Shown here: positions 41,580 through 50,504 of the stretch, one piece after another
Layout: every line of letters begins with the position of its first letter
Position numbering within the stretch: position 1 is the stretch's first letter
NCBI GenBank assembly: GCA_964630905.1
Contig: CAZVWR010000016.1
Span: 1 to 53,542 of the forward strand
Reading direction: 5' to 3'
Length of the DNA: 53,542 bases
DNA from: JAGOEX01 sp964630905
GTDB lineage: Bacteria > UBP6 > UBA1177
Notes under the pieces: model-generated
Told to the model about the DNA's origin: nothing
The model's input: the letters and a program-made list of their open reading frames with translations, nothing else
The model's database searches: none
Made by a program: the position numbers and the translations under genes

Positions 41580-42868
41580 TGATCAAGACCTCTTTTCAAT
41601 TCAGAAACTCTGTTCCTGAAATCATTACCCCTTTCCTTGTAATTCTTATACCAGTCATAGCTTGAACATGCTGGAGAAAGAAGTACAATGCCGTCATTTT
41701 TTGCAAGCACAAAGCTTTTTTCAACAGCTTCTTTCATCGAGTCCGCCTGTTCAAGACCTTTAAATCCCTGGAAATAGCTCTTTATTTTATCTTTTGCTTC
41801 ACCTATCAGAACAACGCCCTTACACTTCTTTTCAGCAAGTATCCTCAATGGTTCATAACTGCCGCCCTTATCAACACCGCCAAGAATGAGAACCACTTTA
41901 CCGTCTTCAAAACCTGCCAGCGACATTTCTACGGCACCGACGTTTGTTCCTTTAGAATCATCAATGAAAACAACACCCTTGAATTCATCAACGAATTCAG
42001 TCCGGTGGGCAAGCGGCTTGAAGCTCTTAAGGCATCTTCTCAACACATTCACATCGTCTATATAAGGTGAAACTCCGAGTACTGAAGCCATTATATTCTC
42101 AACATTATGAAGACCTTGCAGATGAAGATCATCAATTTTCAGTTCGCTGTTGCCAAAATAAATACTTCCGTTCCTGTATGAAATGTCATCCGTCCCTTTT
42201 ACCGAAAAGTATCTTTTGACGGCATTTACAGGTCTGCAAGCCGCAACAAGTGCTTCATCTCCTCCGTTGAGGATAACAAGACCGTCCGGCTTTGTAAGTT
42301 TTGCAAGTTCGACTTTTGTAAGAAGATAATGTTCGTAACTGGTGTATCTGTCGAGGTGATCCGGAGTCACATTCAGTATCATAGAAACATCAGGCCGGAT
42401 GCTTTTGAGCGTTTCAAGCTGAAATGAACTTATCTCTATCACCAGAAAATCAAAATTCTTGTTTACTCCCTCTATCACAGGTTCTCCGATGTTACCGCAA
42501 AGGAAAGCCTTGTACCCAGCCTCCTTCAGCATATCGCAAACAACTGAAACTGTTGTTGATTTACCATTGGTACCGGTAACAGCGATTACTTTCTCATTGC
42601 TCAGATACCTTCCTGCAAGCTCCATTTCGCCGACAACTTCCGTACCCTTGGCTCTGAGTTCCATAACTACAGGATGATCTGACGGAACTCCCGGACTTAT
42701 TATCGCAGTGTCGTAAAATTCATCCCTGCTGTAAACCGGGTATGTTTCAGAAAATTTATCCAGCACACCTCTGTTGTCATCATAAATTGAAACTTCATTT
42801 CCGAACTTTTTTAGAAACTTAGCAGATGATGTGCCCGAAACCCCCAGTCCGATAACTAACGCTTTCAA
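41576..42868 (-). CDS. murD: UDP-N-acetylmuramoyl-L-alanine-D-glutamate ligase
   Basis: A 430-residue protein. It has VIGLGVSGTSSAKFLKKFG at the N-terminus, ATP loop AVTGTNGKSTTVSVVCDML, EISSFQLETLKSIRPDV, NVTPDHLDRY, DDSKGTNVGAVEMSLAG and LLSPACSSYDWYKNYKERG near the end. It adds D-Glu to UDP-MurNAc-L-Ala. Its start overlaps the murF stop, leaving no room for mraY, which normally sits between these two genes. Confidence 0.96.
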   Translation of the reverse strand: MKALVIGLGVSGTSSAKFLKKFGNEVSIYDDNRGVLDKFSETYPVYSRDEFYDTAIISPGVPSDHPVVMELRAKGTEVVGEMELAGRYLSNEKVIAVTGTNGKSTTVSVVCDMLKEAGYKAFLCGNIGEPVIEGVNKNFDFLVIEISSFQLETLKSIRPDVSMILNVTPDHLDRYTSYEHYLLTKVELAKLTKPDGLVILNGGDEALVAACRPVNAVKRYFSVKGTDDISYRNGSIYFGNSELKIDDLHLQGLHNVENIMASVLGVSPYIDDVNVLRRCLKSFKPLAHRTEFVDEFKGVVFIDDSKGTNVGAVEMSLAGFEDGKVVLILGGVDKGGSYEPLRILAEKKCKGVVLIGEAKDKIKSYFQGFKGLEQADSMKEAVEKSFVLAKNDGIVLLSPACSSYDWYKNYKERGNDFRNRVSELKRGLDQ

Positions 42869-44160
42869 TCAACCCCTCCGATTTTTTCAAACAGATCGAA
42901 AATCTTCTCCATTCTGTTCCCTCTGGAGCCCTTCAACAGAAAAATTCCCTCTTTGGGAATATATTGTACAACATCTTCAATATCCCCCAGAAAGAGCACC
43001 TTTTTTTCATTCAAAAAACCGGGTCTTATTTTTTCGAACTCGCAACCTATCAAAAAAACCCTTTTTAATAGGTTAAGATTTTTTAAATAATTTACAAGTT
43101 CTTCGTGCATTTTTTTTGAAAATTCCCCAAGTTCGAACATACTGCCCAGAATCAGGTATGTTTCAGAACTGCTTTTTCTGCTGTATTTTTCGTAGAAATT
43201 TTCAATGGAACTTTTCATTGATCCGGGGTTTGCGTTATAACAGTCCACAACAAATGTCCTGTTTCCCACCTTCCTTATTTCACCCCTCATCGAAGGGAAT
43301 CTGGCATTTTTCACAACCTTCCCGAGGTCAGGAATAACCCCTTCCGATGCCTTAACCATTACCGATGCAGTATAAAGATTTTCGATCATATACTTTTCCA
43401 GATAATCAAACTCAGGAGCTATATTTTCAGAATCAGCTGATGAATATTCAACTATTTTTCTCTCTGATCTGTTACTTCCAACCCATTTTCTGATAAAATC
43501 ATTCCCGGTGTCTGCAACAATAACCCCTTTTGAATATTGAAATATCTCAAGTTTTGCAAGAGCCAGCTCATCCTGAGATTTGAAATTCCCGATATGAGCC
43601 GTTCCGATGTTTGTAATTACCGAAAGATCGGGGTCGGCAATTTCAGTAAGACGGGCTATCTCTCCAGCATGGTTCATCCCCATTTCAAGGACAAGAGAGT
43701 CAACATTAATCGGAGTGTTCAGTATTACAAGCGGCATCCCTATGTGATTATTGAGATTTCCGCTTGTCGCATGGACATTTTTTGACAAAAGCTGCAATAT
43801 CGACACAACGAGCTGTCTTGTTGAGGTTTTTCCGCTTGACCCTGTTATTGCAAAAACTTTTCCTTTAAAAAGCTTTCTTCTTTCCTTTGCCAGTACACTT
43901 AAAAACTCAAGAACATCAGGCACTTTTATATAAAGATCGTTATCCGGCAGATCCTTTTCACCTGCACAAAGAACCCCTTTTTCAAGAAGTGCAGGAATGA
44001 AATCGTGTCCGTCGACATTTTCACCTTTAAAAGCAAAAAAAAAGGAGTTGTTACTGCAACTCCTTGAGTCTATTGAAACATTTGAAATAATCCCGGGTTG
44101 AAGCTCTTTTTCGACTCCAATCTGTTTTAATCCTTTTTCAATCAGTGCTGTTGTGAACAT
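42865..44160 (-). CDS. murF: UDP-N-acetylmuramoyl-tripeptide-D-alanyl-D-alanine ligase
   Basis: A 431-residue protein. Motifs are VSIDSRSCSNNSFFFAFKGE, VDGHDFIPALLEKG, the ATP loop AITGSSGKTSTRQLVVSIL, MGMNHAGEIARLTEIADP, NIGTAHIGNF and DCYNANPGSMKSSIENF. It joins D-Ala-D-Ala to the UDP-MurNAc tripeptide. AGGAG stands eight bases before the ATG, and the start lies 23 bases inside the murE end. It is somewhat shorter than the E. coli enzyme. Confidence 0.95.
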   Translation of the reverse strand: MFTTALIEKGLKQIGVEKELQPGIISNVSIDSRSCSNNSFFFAFKGENVDGHDFIPALLEKGVLCAGEKDLPDNDLYIKVPDVLEFLSVLAKERRKLFKGKVFAITGSSGKTSTRQLVVSILQLLSKNVHATSGNLNNHIGMPLVILNTPINVDSLVLEMGMNHAGEIARLTEIADPDLSVITNIGTAHIGNFKSQDELALAKLEIFQYSKGVIVADTGNDFIRKWVGSNRSERKIVEYSSADSENIAPEFDYLEKYMIENLYTASVMVKASEGVIPDLGKVVKNARFPSMRGEIRKVGNRTFVVDCYNANPGSMKSSIENFYEKYSRKSSSETYLILGSMFELGEFSKKMHEELVNYLKNLNLLKRVFLIGCEFEKIRPGFLNEKKVLFLGDIEDVVQYIPKEGIFLLKGSRGNRMEKIFDLFEKIGGVD

Positions 44161-45616
44161 CGTGCAACTCCTTTAGATATTTTTCGATCTCCTCTCTATC
44201 TGAAAAAAATCTCTTACCTTCATGAGTGATCTGATAATTCTCCGCCCCTTTGCCTGCAACTATCAAAACATCTTCCTCTGTTTTTATAAAAACCGCTTTT
44301 CTGATAGCAGCAGACCTGTCGCTGATAACTTCGATCACACTGTTAAAGGAGTTGCAACCTGCCAGAATGTCTCTGATTATATTTTCCGGATCTTCACTTC
44401 TTGGATTATCGTCAGTTAATATGACAATGTCACTGTATCTTGAAGCGACTTCACCCATTAATGGCCTTTTCCCTCTGTCCCTGTCGCCGCCTGCTCCGAA
44501 AACAGTTATGATCTTTCTGAATATTTTGAGTTCCCTGACGGTTTTAAGAATATTTTCAAGTGCATCAGGCGAATGTGCATAATCCACAAATATTGATTCA
44601 CCTCCGATCTGTTCAAGACGGCCGGGGACAGAAACCCTTTTTTCTATGAATTCAAAAGCCTGTTCATGACCTGCCAGAACCGAACATACTCCGAAAGCAC
44701 AGAGTGCGTTATAGATATTGTGTTTTCCAAGAAGAGGGATCTTGACAGTTTTTTCAACCCCTTTGAACAAAATATTGACGGTACTTCCGCTGCTGTCGAG
44801 CTTTTTAATTGACACACCAAGCTCTGCATCAGGACAGGACATTGATATTCTTATGCATTTAACAGAATCGTTTATCTCTTCATAAAGTCTTTTTCCATAA
44901 TTATCATCATAGTTTATTACAGCTGTCGCCCCTTTTTTCAGGTGTTTTGTGAAAAGCTTTTTCTTTGCCTGAAAATAATTTTCAATATCACCGTGAAAAT
45001 CGAGATGATCCCTTGTCAGATTTGTAAATACCGCAACATCAAAAAGCGTTTTCTCTATCCTTTCCTCTTCTATTGCGTGACTGCTTACTTCAGAAATAAC
45101 GACCTGTGTTGAAACTTTCTCCATTTCATTAAGAAGTGAATACCATTTCCAGTTAAGAGGTGTGGTATTAGGTGCTTCGACAGTCTGACCGCCGTATCTG
45201 TAACCGAGAGTTCCTATTACTCCGCATCTGAAAATGCCTTCCAGCATATTCTCTATCATGAATGTTATCGATGTTTTGCCGTTAGTTCCGGTAACAGCAA
45301 CCATTTTCATCCTTCTGTCCGGGTAGTTGTAAAACAGAGGCGAGATGAGCTTAAGCACTTTTTTTACAGAATTAACTCTCACATATCTTTCTATTTTCAG
45401 ATCTTTTTCACCTACGACAAGACCTGCATTCTTTTTTATGACCTGTTCAGCAAAATCGTGTCCGTCAGCTTTTGAACCTTTTATGCAGAAAAAGAGTGTG
45501 TTCTGGTCCACTTCTCTTGAATCAGCAGTTATCCTGCTAAGCTCCCTTTCATCTGCAAAAGACACATCAGATTCAACAAAGCTTGAAATAATTTTAATGA
45601 GATCAGTCGTTTTCAT
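44138..45616 (-). CDS. murE: UDP-N-acetylmuramoyl-tripeptide synthetase (meso-diaminopimelate-adding)
   Basis: A 492-residue protein from the ATG at 45616, preceded by GAGGAG and AGGA; an in-frame codon 24 bases upstream lacks such a site. It has ITADSREVDQNTLFFCIKGS, ATP loop VAVTGTNGKTSITFMIENML, EVSSHAIEEERI, FTNLTRDHLDFHG and VDYAHSPDALENIL. The amino-acid specificity motif is DNPR (TDDNPRSEDPENII), which selects meso-diaminopimelate. The peptidoglycan should therefore be the mDAP type of diderms. The gene overlaps ftsI by 14 bases. Confidence 0.96.
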   Translation of the reverse strand: MKTTDLIKIISSFVESDVSFADERELSRITADSREVDQNTLFFCIKGSKADGHDFAEQVIKKNAGLVVGEKDLKIERYVRVNSVKKVLKLISPLFYNYPDRRMKMVAVTGTNGKTSITFMIENMLEGIFRCGVIGTLGYRYGGQTVEAPNTTPLNWKWYSLLNEMEKVSTQVVISEVSSHAIEEERIEKTLFDVAVFTNLTRDHLDFHGDIENYFQAKKKLFTKHLKKGATAVINYDDNYGKRLYEEINDSVKCIRISMSCPDAELGVSIKKLDSSGSTVNILFKGVEKTVKIPLLGKHNIYNALCAFGVCSVLAGHEQAFEFIEKRVSVPGRLEQIGGESIFVDYAHSPDALENILKTVRELKIFRKIITVFGAGGDRDRGKRPLMGEVASRYSDIVILTDDNPRSEDPENIIRDILAGCNSFNSVIEVISDRSAAIRKAVFIKTEEDVLIVAGKGAENYQITHEGKRFFSDREEIEKYLKELHDVHNSTD

Positions 45617-47681
45617 TTGTCCTGGGCTCCTCGGTTTCAAGCATAATTACAGTACCGAACGGAACGAATTCACCGGGTGCCGGATACTGGTTGACGATCT
45701 TTCTGGAAGGATCGCCTGAAAAAAGAACATCAAGTCCGGCCTTATTTGCGGTCTGCAAAGCTTTTGTTGAGTCACTCTTCATAAAATTCGGGATCTTTAT
45801 GAAATCCATCGCCCCGGCTTCTCCTTCATCCTTTTCAGAAGAAGCTTCAACTGCAATACCTGTGATATCTTTTCCAGGCATGTCAGGAATGATGCTCCGG
45901 TCTTTCGCTTTTTTATCAACATATATGCCGTAAAGAGGAAGCGATCTTGCGGCAACATTCTTAAATACCGGCGCCGCTACAGTTCCTCCGAACTCGCGAC
46001 CTTCAGGCTGTTCAATTACAACCATTATTACAAAAGCCGGATCATTGCTCGGGACGGCTCCTATAAAAGAACACACAACATTGTCCCATGAGTATTTTTT
46101 CGCAGTAAAATCATATATCTGAGATGTTCCGGTTTTGCCTCCCGCCTTTATTCCCTCAAGCATTGCACTCTTTGCTGTACCCTCTTCAACAACACCCTCA
46201 AGCATACTCACCATTCTTTTATCGGAGCTGAACTTGAAATTTATCCTTTTAGGCTCAGGAACTGTCTGAAAAAGGATCTTTTCATTAACCGGATTCACTA
46301 TTTTGTCCACTATCACAGGCTGCCAGAGAACACCTCCATTATAAATTGATGCATATGCCCTTGCCATCTGTACCATATTTACAGAAATGCCCTGACCGAA
46401 TGAAATGTTGCCTTTATCTATCGGATACCACTTTTCGGCAGGTCTTATCGGCTTAAACGATTCACCGGGGAGATTGATCTTCGTCTTTGTTCCGAAACCG
46501 AATGCAGTGAAATAATCATACAGCTGTTCCCTTGAAAGACGGTCTGCAAGCTTTATGGTTCCGATATTGCTTGAGTTTATTACGATGTCTCTAATGGTCA
46601 TCCATTCATGGGGATGGGAATCTCTGACCCATCTTCTCCCGAATGAGAACCTTCCGTTTTCGCCGAATATCATCTCACCGGGTTTTGCAAGATTTTCATT
46701 AAGCACCGCGAGTATTGAAAACACTTTGAATGTCGATCCCGGCTCAAAGAGATTGGCGATTGTATAATTTCTCCGCTCTTTCGGTGAATATTTAAAGTAT
46801 TTATCAGGCTCATAAGTAGGATAATTTGCCATTGCGAGGATCTTTCCTGTGGACGGCTCCATCACAACAACTCCGCCCCAGTTCGCTTTTGTCTTACCCA
46901 TCATTTTTGCCAGTTCTTCTTCTGCTATAAACTGAATTCTGGAATCAATTGTAAGATGAATGTCGGCACTTTTCGATTCATCAAGCTCTTTATCTATCTC
47001 AAGAGTGCTCTCTCCGGTACTGGGTATGGTGAGTCTTCTAAGCTTTTTTTCCTGCCCTGCGAGGAATTTGTCATAGCTCATTTCTATCCCTTCAAGCCCG
47101 ACATCATCATTTTTCTGGACAAAACCGAGGACATTGGCAAGCATTTTTCCCTGTGGATATGTTCTCTGATAACCTTCAAGATAAATAATAAAACCAAAAT
47201 CTCTCAGCATATTAAGATATTTATCCTGAAGTTCCTTGTCGAACTCCTTTGAAGCTTTCATTTCCTTTAATTTTTTTCTCACACTGTTCTTCTGCTCTTT
47301 CAGACCTTTAACACTATCGTATTCTGCATTCTTCAAAAGATAATAAAAATGTCCGTTCCTGTTAAGTATTTCGTGAACTTTTTTGATATCAAGTTTTAAT
47401 GATTTTGAAATGATCACCGCCATTTCATCTTTTTCGATTATGTTCTTTGAATCAACGGCGATGTCTATCTTCGGTTCGCTTACAGCAAGCGGTTCTCCGT
47501 TCCTGTCATAAATAGTGCCCCTTTTCCCCTTAATGATCTTAACCACTTCATCATTGGTGGAATATTCCTGAAGTTTTTCATGCCTGATTATCTGTATTAT
47601 GTAGGCTCTGTAGATTAAAAGGATAAATGCCAGAGATATAAATACTGCAAAGAACAGATATAATTTACTCTCTCTTGGCAT
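45603..47681 (-). CDS. ftsI: Septal transpeptidase FtsI/PBP3 with C-terminal PASTA domain
   Basis: A 692-residue class B penicillin-binding protein. It has one N-terminal membrane helix (YLFFAVFISLAFILLIYRAY), then a PBP dimer domain (RGTIYDRNGEPLAVSEPKID). The transpeptidase domain carries the three active-site motifs: nucleophile EPGSTFKVFS, SSN in INSSNIGT and KTGT in AGGKTGTSQIYD. A PASTA domain follows at about 630-688 (IKIPNFMKSDSTKALQTANK). PASTA on FtsI is found in Gram-positive, Deltaproteobacteria-like and some other lineages but not in E. coli. It pairs with FtsW for septal peptidoglycan synthesis. GGAG lies at good spacing before the ATG. Confidence 0.95.
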   Translation of the reverse strand: MPRESKLYLFFAVFISLAFILLIYRAYIIQIIRHEKLQEYSTNDEVVKIIKGKRGTIYDRNGEPLAVSEPKIDIAVDSKNIIEKDEMAVIISKSLKLDIKKVHEILNRNGHFYYLLKNAEYDSVKGLKEQKNSVRKKLKEMKASKEFDKELQDKYLNMLRDFGFIIYLEGYQRTYPQGKMLANVLGFVQKNDDVGLEGIEMSYDKFLAGQEKKLRRLTIPSTGESTLEIDKELDESKSADIHLTIDSRIQFIAEEELAKMMGKTKANWGGVVVMEPSTGKILAMANYPTYEPDKYFKYSPKERRNYTIANLFEPGSTFKVFSILAVLNENLAKPGEMIFGENGRFSFGRRWVRDSHPHEWMTIRDIVINSSNIGTIKLADRLSREQLYDYFTAFGFGTKTKINLPGESFKPIRPAEKWYPIDKGNISFGQGISVNMVQMARAYASIYNGGVLWQPVIVDKIVNPVNEKILFQTVPEPKRINFKFSSDKRMVSMLEGVVEEGTAKSAMLEGIKAGGKTGTSQIYDFTAKKYSWDNVVCSFIGAVPSNDPAFVIMVVIEQPEGREFGGTVAAPVFKNVAARSLPLYGIYVDKKAKDRSIIPDMPGKDITGIAVEASSEKDEGEAGAMDFIKIPNFMKSDSTKALQTANKAGLDVLFSGDPSRKIVNQYPAPGEFVPFGTVIMLETEEPRTNEND

Positions 47682-47692
47682 AAAGCACTCCG

Positions 47693-48049
47693 CTATTGGA
47701 TATGCATGACTTTATCAAGTGTCACGACGCTCAGTTGAAGTTCATCGGCTTTTTTCATCAGTTCGGCAGAGGAGCTCATTTTAAGATATGCCCCGTTTAT
47801 CTCGTTTTTCTTCAGGATCAGTTCTCTTTTTATTTCGATGCGCTTGACAATATCGACATTCTGACTGTTTCTGAACGCTTTGAGATAGCTGTTGAAAAGC
47901 ATCAGTGAACCCGCGACACAAACCATAAGAATGAAGACTACCACATCTTTTGAAAAAAGCATCATTTTTGTCCTCGCCTTTCTTACGCTGAAAATCGCCT
48001 TTTTTGATCTTTCAGCCTTTTCCCCTTCAACATGTACAAACCCTGTCAT
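47693..48049 (-). CDS. ftsL: Cell division protein FtsL
   Basis: A 118-residue protein from the ATG at 48049, which has AGGTG six bases upstream; the ATG at 48061 lies directly against the rsmH stop and lacks a ribosome site. It has a basic cytoplasmic tail (EKAERSKKAIFSVRKARTK), one membrane helix (VVVFILMVCVAGSLMLFNSY) and a periplasmic coiled coil (VKRIEIKRELILKKNEINGA). The call rests on this architecture and on the rsmH-ftsL-ftsI order, because FtsL sequences are poorly conserved. Confidence 0.87.
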   Translation of the reverse strand: MTGFVHVEGEKAERSKKAIFSVRKARTKMMLFSKDVVVFILMVCVAGSLMLFNSYLKAFRNSQNVDIVKRIEIKRELILKKNEINGAYLKMSSSAELMKKADELQLSVVTLDKVMHIQ

Positions 48050-48062
48050 GACACACCTCATC

Positions 48063-48989
48063 TTAATTATTGATCAAACCTTTTGAAATAAGTCTCAGTT
48101 TAGCACTTCTTGCCCTCGGATTCTCCCTTATCTCATCTTCACTTGCAGATAAAGGTCCGCAAATTGTTACAGGGGAGAAGGAATATGGAACTTTGTCATT
48201 ATCATTAATATAATAAGGAACATTGTTCTTTCTATCCTTGAAGAAGTTCTTTACAACCCGGTCCTCTGTGGAATGGAAGGTAATAATTCCCATTATCCCT
48301 TCTGATGAAAGTCTGGGAAACCCTTTTCTGAGCATTTTTTCAAGCTGACCGATTTCATCGTTCACAGCCATTCTTAAAGCCATGAAGACCTGTGTGGAAG
48401 GGTCGATGCCCTGTTTTCCGTATCTTTTGACACCTCTTACTGCATTTGCAAACTCGGATGTTGATGTCATCCCCTCTTCGGCACATTTTTTAAGAACTCT
48501 GGCAACTTTGCCGGCTTCTCTTTCCTGTGCATAGACACTTAAAATGTTCTTTATTTCCGATTCATCAGTTCTTTTGATGTATTCAAGGGCGGTCATTCCG
48601 CTCTCAGAGTCCATTCTCATGTCAAAAGGGCCGTCTTTCTGTATTGAGAACCCCCTTTTAGCAGTATCGAACTGGTGGCTGCTGACACCGAGGTCGGCTA
48701 ATATCAGATCGACTTCATCAATTTTCATAAGGAAAAGTATTTTATCCAGCTCACCTGAATCCGCCTTTGCGACAGTCACATTATCCATCCCTGCAAATTT
48801 CTCCTTCAGATGACTTACTGCATCAGGATCTCTGTCAAGAAGAACCGCTTTCATTGAAGGATATTTATTTATAATCGCCATCGCGTGTCCGCCGCCGCCT
48901 GCAGTAAGATCAAGGTATGAACGGGGATTTTCAACATTAAATGATTCAATGACCTCATTCAGAAGTACCGGCCTGTGGACAAAGCTCAT
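48063..48989 (-). CDS. rsmH: 16S rRNA (cytosine-1402-N4) methyltransferase
   Basis: A 308-residue SAM-dependent enzyme: HRPVLLNEVIESF, YLDLTAGGGGHAMAI (SAM site), DRDPDAVSHLKEKF, LADLGVSSHQFDTAKRGFS, DMRMDSESGMTALEYI, FMALRMAVNDEI and IITFHSTEDRVVKNFFK. It methylates the decoding centre of 16S rRNA. It is the second gene of the dcw cluster, two bases after mraZ. Confidence 0.97.
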   Translation of the reverse strand: MSFVHRPVLLNEVIESFNVENPRSYLDLTAGGGGHAMAIINKYPSMKAVLLDRDPDAVSHLKEKFAGMDNVTVAKADSGELDKILFLMKIDEVDLILADLGVSSHQFDTAKRGFSIQKDGPFDMRMDSESGMTALEYIKRTDESEIKNILSVYAQEREAGKVARVLKKCAEEGMTSTSEFANAVRGVKRYGKQGIDPSTQVFMALRMAVNDEIGQLEKMLRKGFPRLSSEGIMGIITFHSTEDRVVKNFFKDRKNNVPYYINDNDKVPYSFSPVTICGPLSASEDEIRENPRARSAKLRLISKGLINN

Positions 48990-48991
48990 TT

Positions 48992-49471
48992 TTACCCTTT
49001 TTCCCTTATTTTCTTCCTTGCATCATTCATGAAGTTATACATCATATCAAAATCGTTATCGTCCATTACAAGTGAAGCGTCAAAGACCTCTTTTGCCCAT
49101 ATCTGTGCTGTTTCTATGCTTCCTGCCAGAACGACATCTTTTTTGATATCTGCATAATCAAGGAGGTTCTTTGAGAGCCTGAGCCTGTTCTGATTATCGA
49201 GCTCCACCGTCTCAGCAGTTGCAACATACCACTTGAGCATTTTGTTCCTCGCCGGTCCGATCGGAGACTCATCGATTATTTTCATCTGCTCCGTCCAGCT
49301 CTCAACCGAAAAGATCTCAAGATACTTCTCCTCTGAAAGACCCTTGGCAACCACAACCCTGTTGCAGTTTTCAAGTCCCAGAGGTGCATACCACAAAGAC
49401 GGGAAAGGAATTCTCCCCTTCGGGTCAAGTCTGTAATCTTTTCTGCCGTGAAAAAAAGCTTTTGTAACCAT
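48992..49471 (-). CDS. mraZ: Transcriptional regulator MraZ
   Basis: A 159-residue protein with two AbrB-like SpoVT/MraZ domains. Each has the signature DxxxR: DYRLDPKGRIPFPSLW (first) and VELDNQNRLRLSKNL (second). MraZ forms a ring and binds repeated TGG boxes in front of its own operon. Five such boxes lie directly upstream here. The last box overlaps the start codon (ATGGT), so self-repression at the initiation region is likely (inference). Confidence 0.95.
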   Translation of the reverse strand: MVTKAFFHGRKDYRLDPKGRIPFPSLWYAPLGLENCNRVVVAKGLSEEKYLEIFSVESWTEQMKIIDESPIGPARNKMLKWYVATAETVELDNQNRLRLSKNLLDYADIKKDVVLAGSIETAQIWAKEVFDASLVMDDNDFDMMYNFMNDARKKIREKG

Positions 49472-49511
49472 TTGTCACCACTCTCTAACCATTTGATTCC
49501 ACTTTTTACCA
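49468..49511 (-). promoter_or_regulatory. MraZ operator: five TGG boxes at 10-11 bp spacing
   Basis: On the minus strand TGG occurs at 49511-49509, 49501-49499, 49491-49489, 49480-49478 and 49470-49468, i.e. steps of 10, 10, 11 and 10 bases. The second, with AAAAGTGG, matches the AAAGTGG form described in mollicutes, and all fit the 10-bp periodic TGG repeats bound by MraZ in E. coli. The last box lies inside the mraZ start codon region. Confidence 0.85.
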
Positions 49512-49647
49512 CAAACTTTTTACAAAAGCAACATTTTTATTTGTTTTAAGTTATTTTTATTTATGGCTGGTTTTGGAAGAAAAATTCCATTTCATTTTAA
49601 TTGAAAAAAAAAGGTATGAAGGTATCATCATTTCGGAGCATTAATTT
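49512..49647. other. Divergent spacer between mraZ and the nucleotidyltransferase gene
   Basis: 136 A/T-rich bases that must hold the promoter of the whole dcw superoperon on the minus strand and that of the nucleotidyltransferase pair on the plus strand. A poor minus-strand match (TTGCTT, 17 bases, TAAAAA) overlaps the first TGG box. No convincing consensus promoter is visible in either direction. Confidence 0.4.
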
Positions 49648-50202
49648 ATGGAAGGGCAAATGAATCCTGATATTAACAAATTCATTCACGATGTTTGTGA
49701 TAGACTTGAACAGAATTCAGTTGAATATATGATCTCGGGAAGCATAGCTCTGAATTTTTATTGTATTCCGAGAATGACTCTTGATGTTGATATTGTCATC
49801 GAACTTGAAGAAGAAAAAATCGATGCATTTGTTGCCATATTTCCTGATAGTTATATTGATAAAGATACTGTGAGAAGTGAAGTCAGGCGCAAAGGGATGT
49901 TCAATGTCATCCACAATCAGACTGGATTTAAGATTGATTTTATCATCAGAAAAAATTCTGAATATTCCAAGCTTGCTTTCAAAAACAGAAAGATTAAAAA
50001 GGGGAGCGGAAAAGATTTCCGGATAATTGATCTTAATGATCTGATAATTGCAAAAATAATGTGGATTCAGGATTACCAGAGTGAAAAACAGATGAACGAC
50101 ATCAGGAATCTTCTGGATAATTCTGAAAAGAAAATCGGGTATATAAAAAAATGGTGTGAAGCGCTTAATTTACAAACTTTCGGGTTGCTTGACAATGAAT
50201 GA
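49648..50202 (+). CDS. Nucleotidyltransferase-fold protein (DUF6036-like, candidate toxin-antitoxin component)
   Basis: A 184-residue protein with the NTP-transferase core: MISGSIALNFYCIPRMTLDV followed by DIVIEL gives the GS...DxD metal site, and KIDFIIRKNSEYS supplies a third acidic residue. LNDLIIAKIMWIQDYQSEKQ is the C-terminal helix seen in minimal nucleotidyltransferases that accompany small partners. A start at 49660 is also possible (GAAGGG lies just before it); GGAG at about 49640 favours 49648. The stop overlaps the start of the next small gene by eight bases. A toxin-antitoxin or NMP-transferase role is an inference. Confidence 0.75.
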   Translation: MEGQMNPDINKFIHDVCDRLEQNSVEYMISGSIALNFYCIPRMTLDVDIVIELEEEKIDAFVAIFPDSYIDKDTVRSEVRRKGMFNVIHNQTGFKIDFIIRKNSEYSKLAFKNRKIKKGSGKDFRIIDLNDLIIAKIMWIQDYQSEKQMNDIRNLLDNSEKKIGYIKKWCEALNLQTFGLLDNE

Positions 50203-50455
50203 CACCCCGAAACATATTTTAAAAAAACAGCTTGAGATCATTAATAAAAGATCTGACGCCGAAAAAATTGAGAGATGGCTTGAACTGACAGAGCTTTCAA
50301 GAACCATTATTCTGGATCAGCTTCGTGAAAAGCACCCCGAAATGAGTGAAAGAGATCTGATAGCCGAACTTTTCAAAATATTTTATAAAAATGACTTCAC
50401 ACCCGAAAAACTGAATATCATCGCAGAATCAATCAGAGAATACAAAGTTTCTTAA
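50195..50455 (+). CDS. Small helical protein, partner of the nucleotidyltransferase
   Basis: An 86-residue protein from the ATG at 50195, overlapping the preceding stop by eight bases; an in-frame ATG 39 bases upstream lies deep inside that gene. It is charged and predicted to be almost fully helical (KKQLEIINKRSDAEKIERWL, TILDQLREKHPEMSERDLI-like segments). I do not recognise a family. Translational coupling to the nucleotidyltransferase suggests the two proteins act together. Confidence 0.65.
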   Translation: MNDTPKHILKKQLEIINKRSDAEKIERWLELTELSRTIILDQLREKHPEMSERDLIAELFKIFYKNDFTPEKLNIIAESIREYKVS

Positions 50456-50495
50456 AATCCGCATCCAGACCATCGTGTTATTTATTTACCATTAA

Positions 50496-50504
50496 TGTCC
50501 ACTT
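50496..50504 (+). repeat. Left copy of a 9-bp inverted repeat around the KAP NTPase gene
   Basis: TGTCCACTT here reads inward. The same nine bases read inward on the minus strand at 53504-53512. Together they frame 3017 bases that contain only the KAP NTPase gene. The repeat is short and could be coincidental. Confidence 0.35.
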
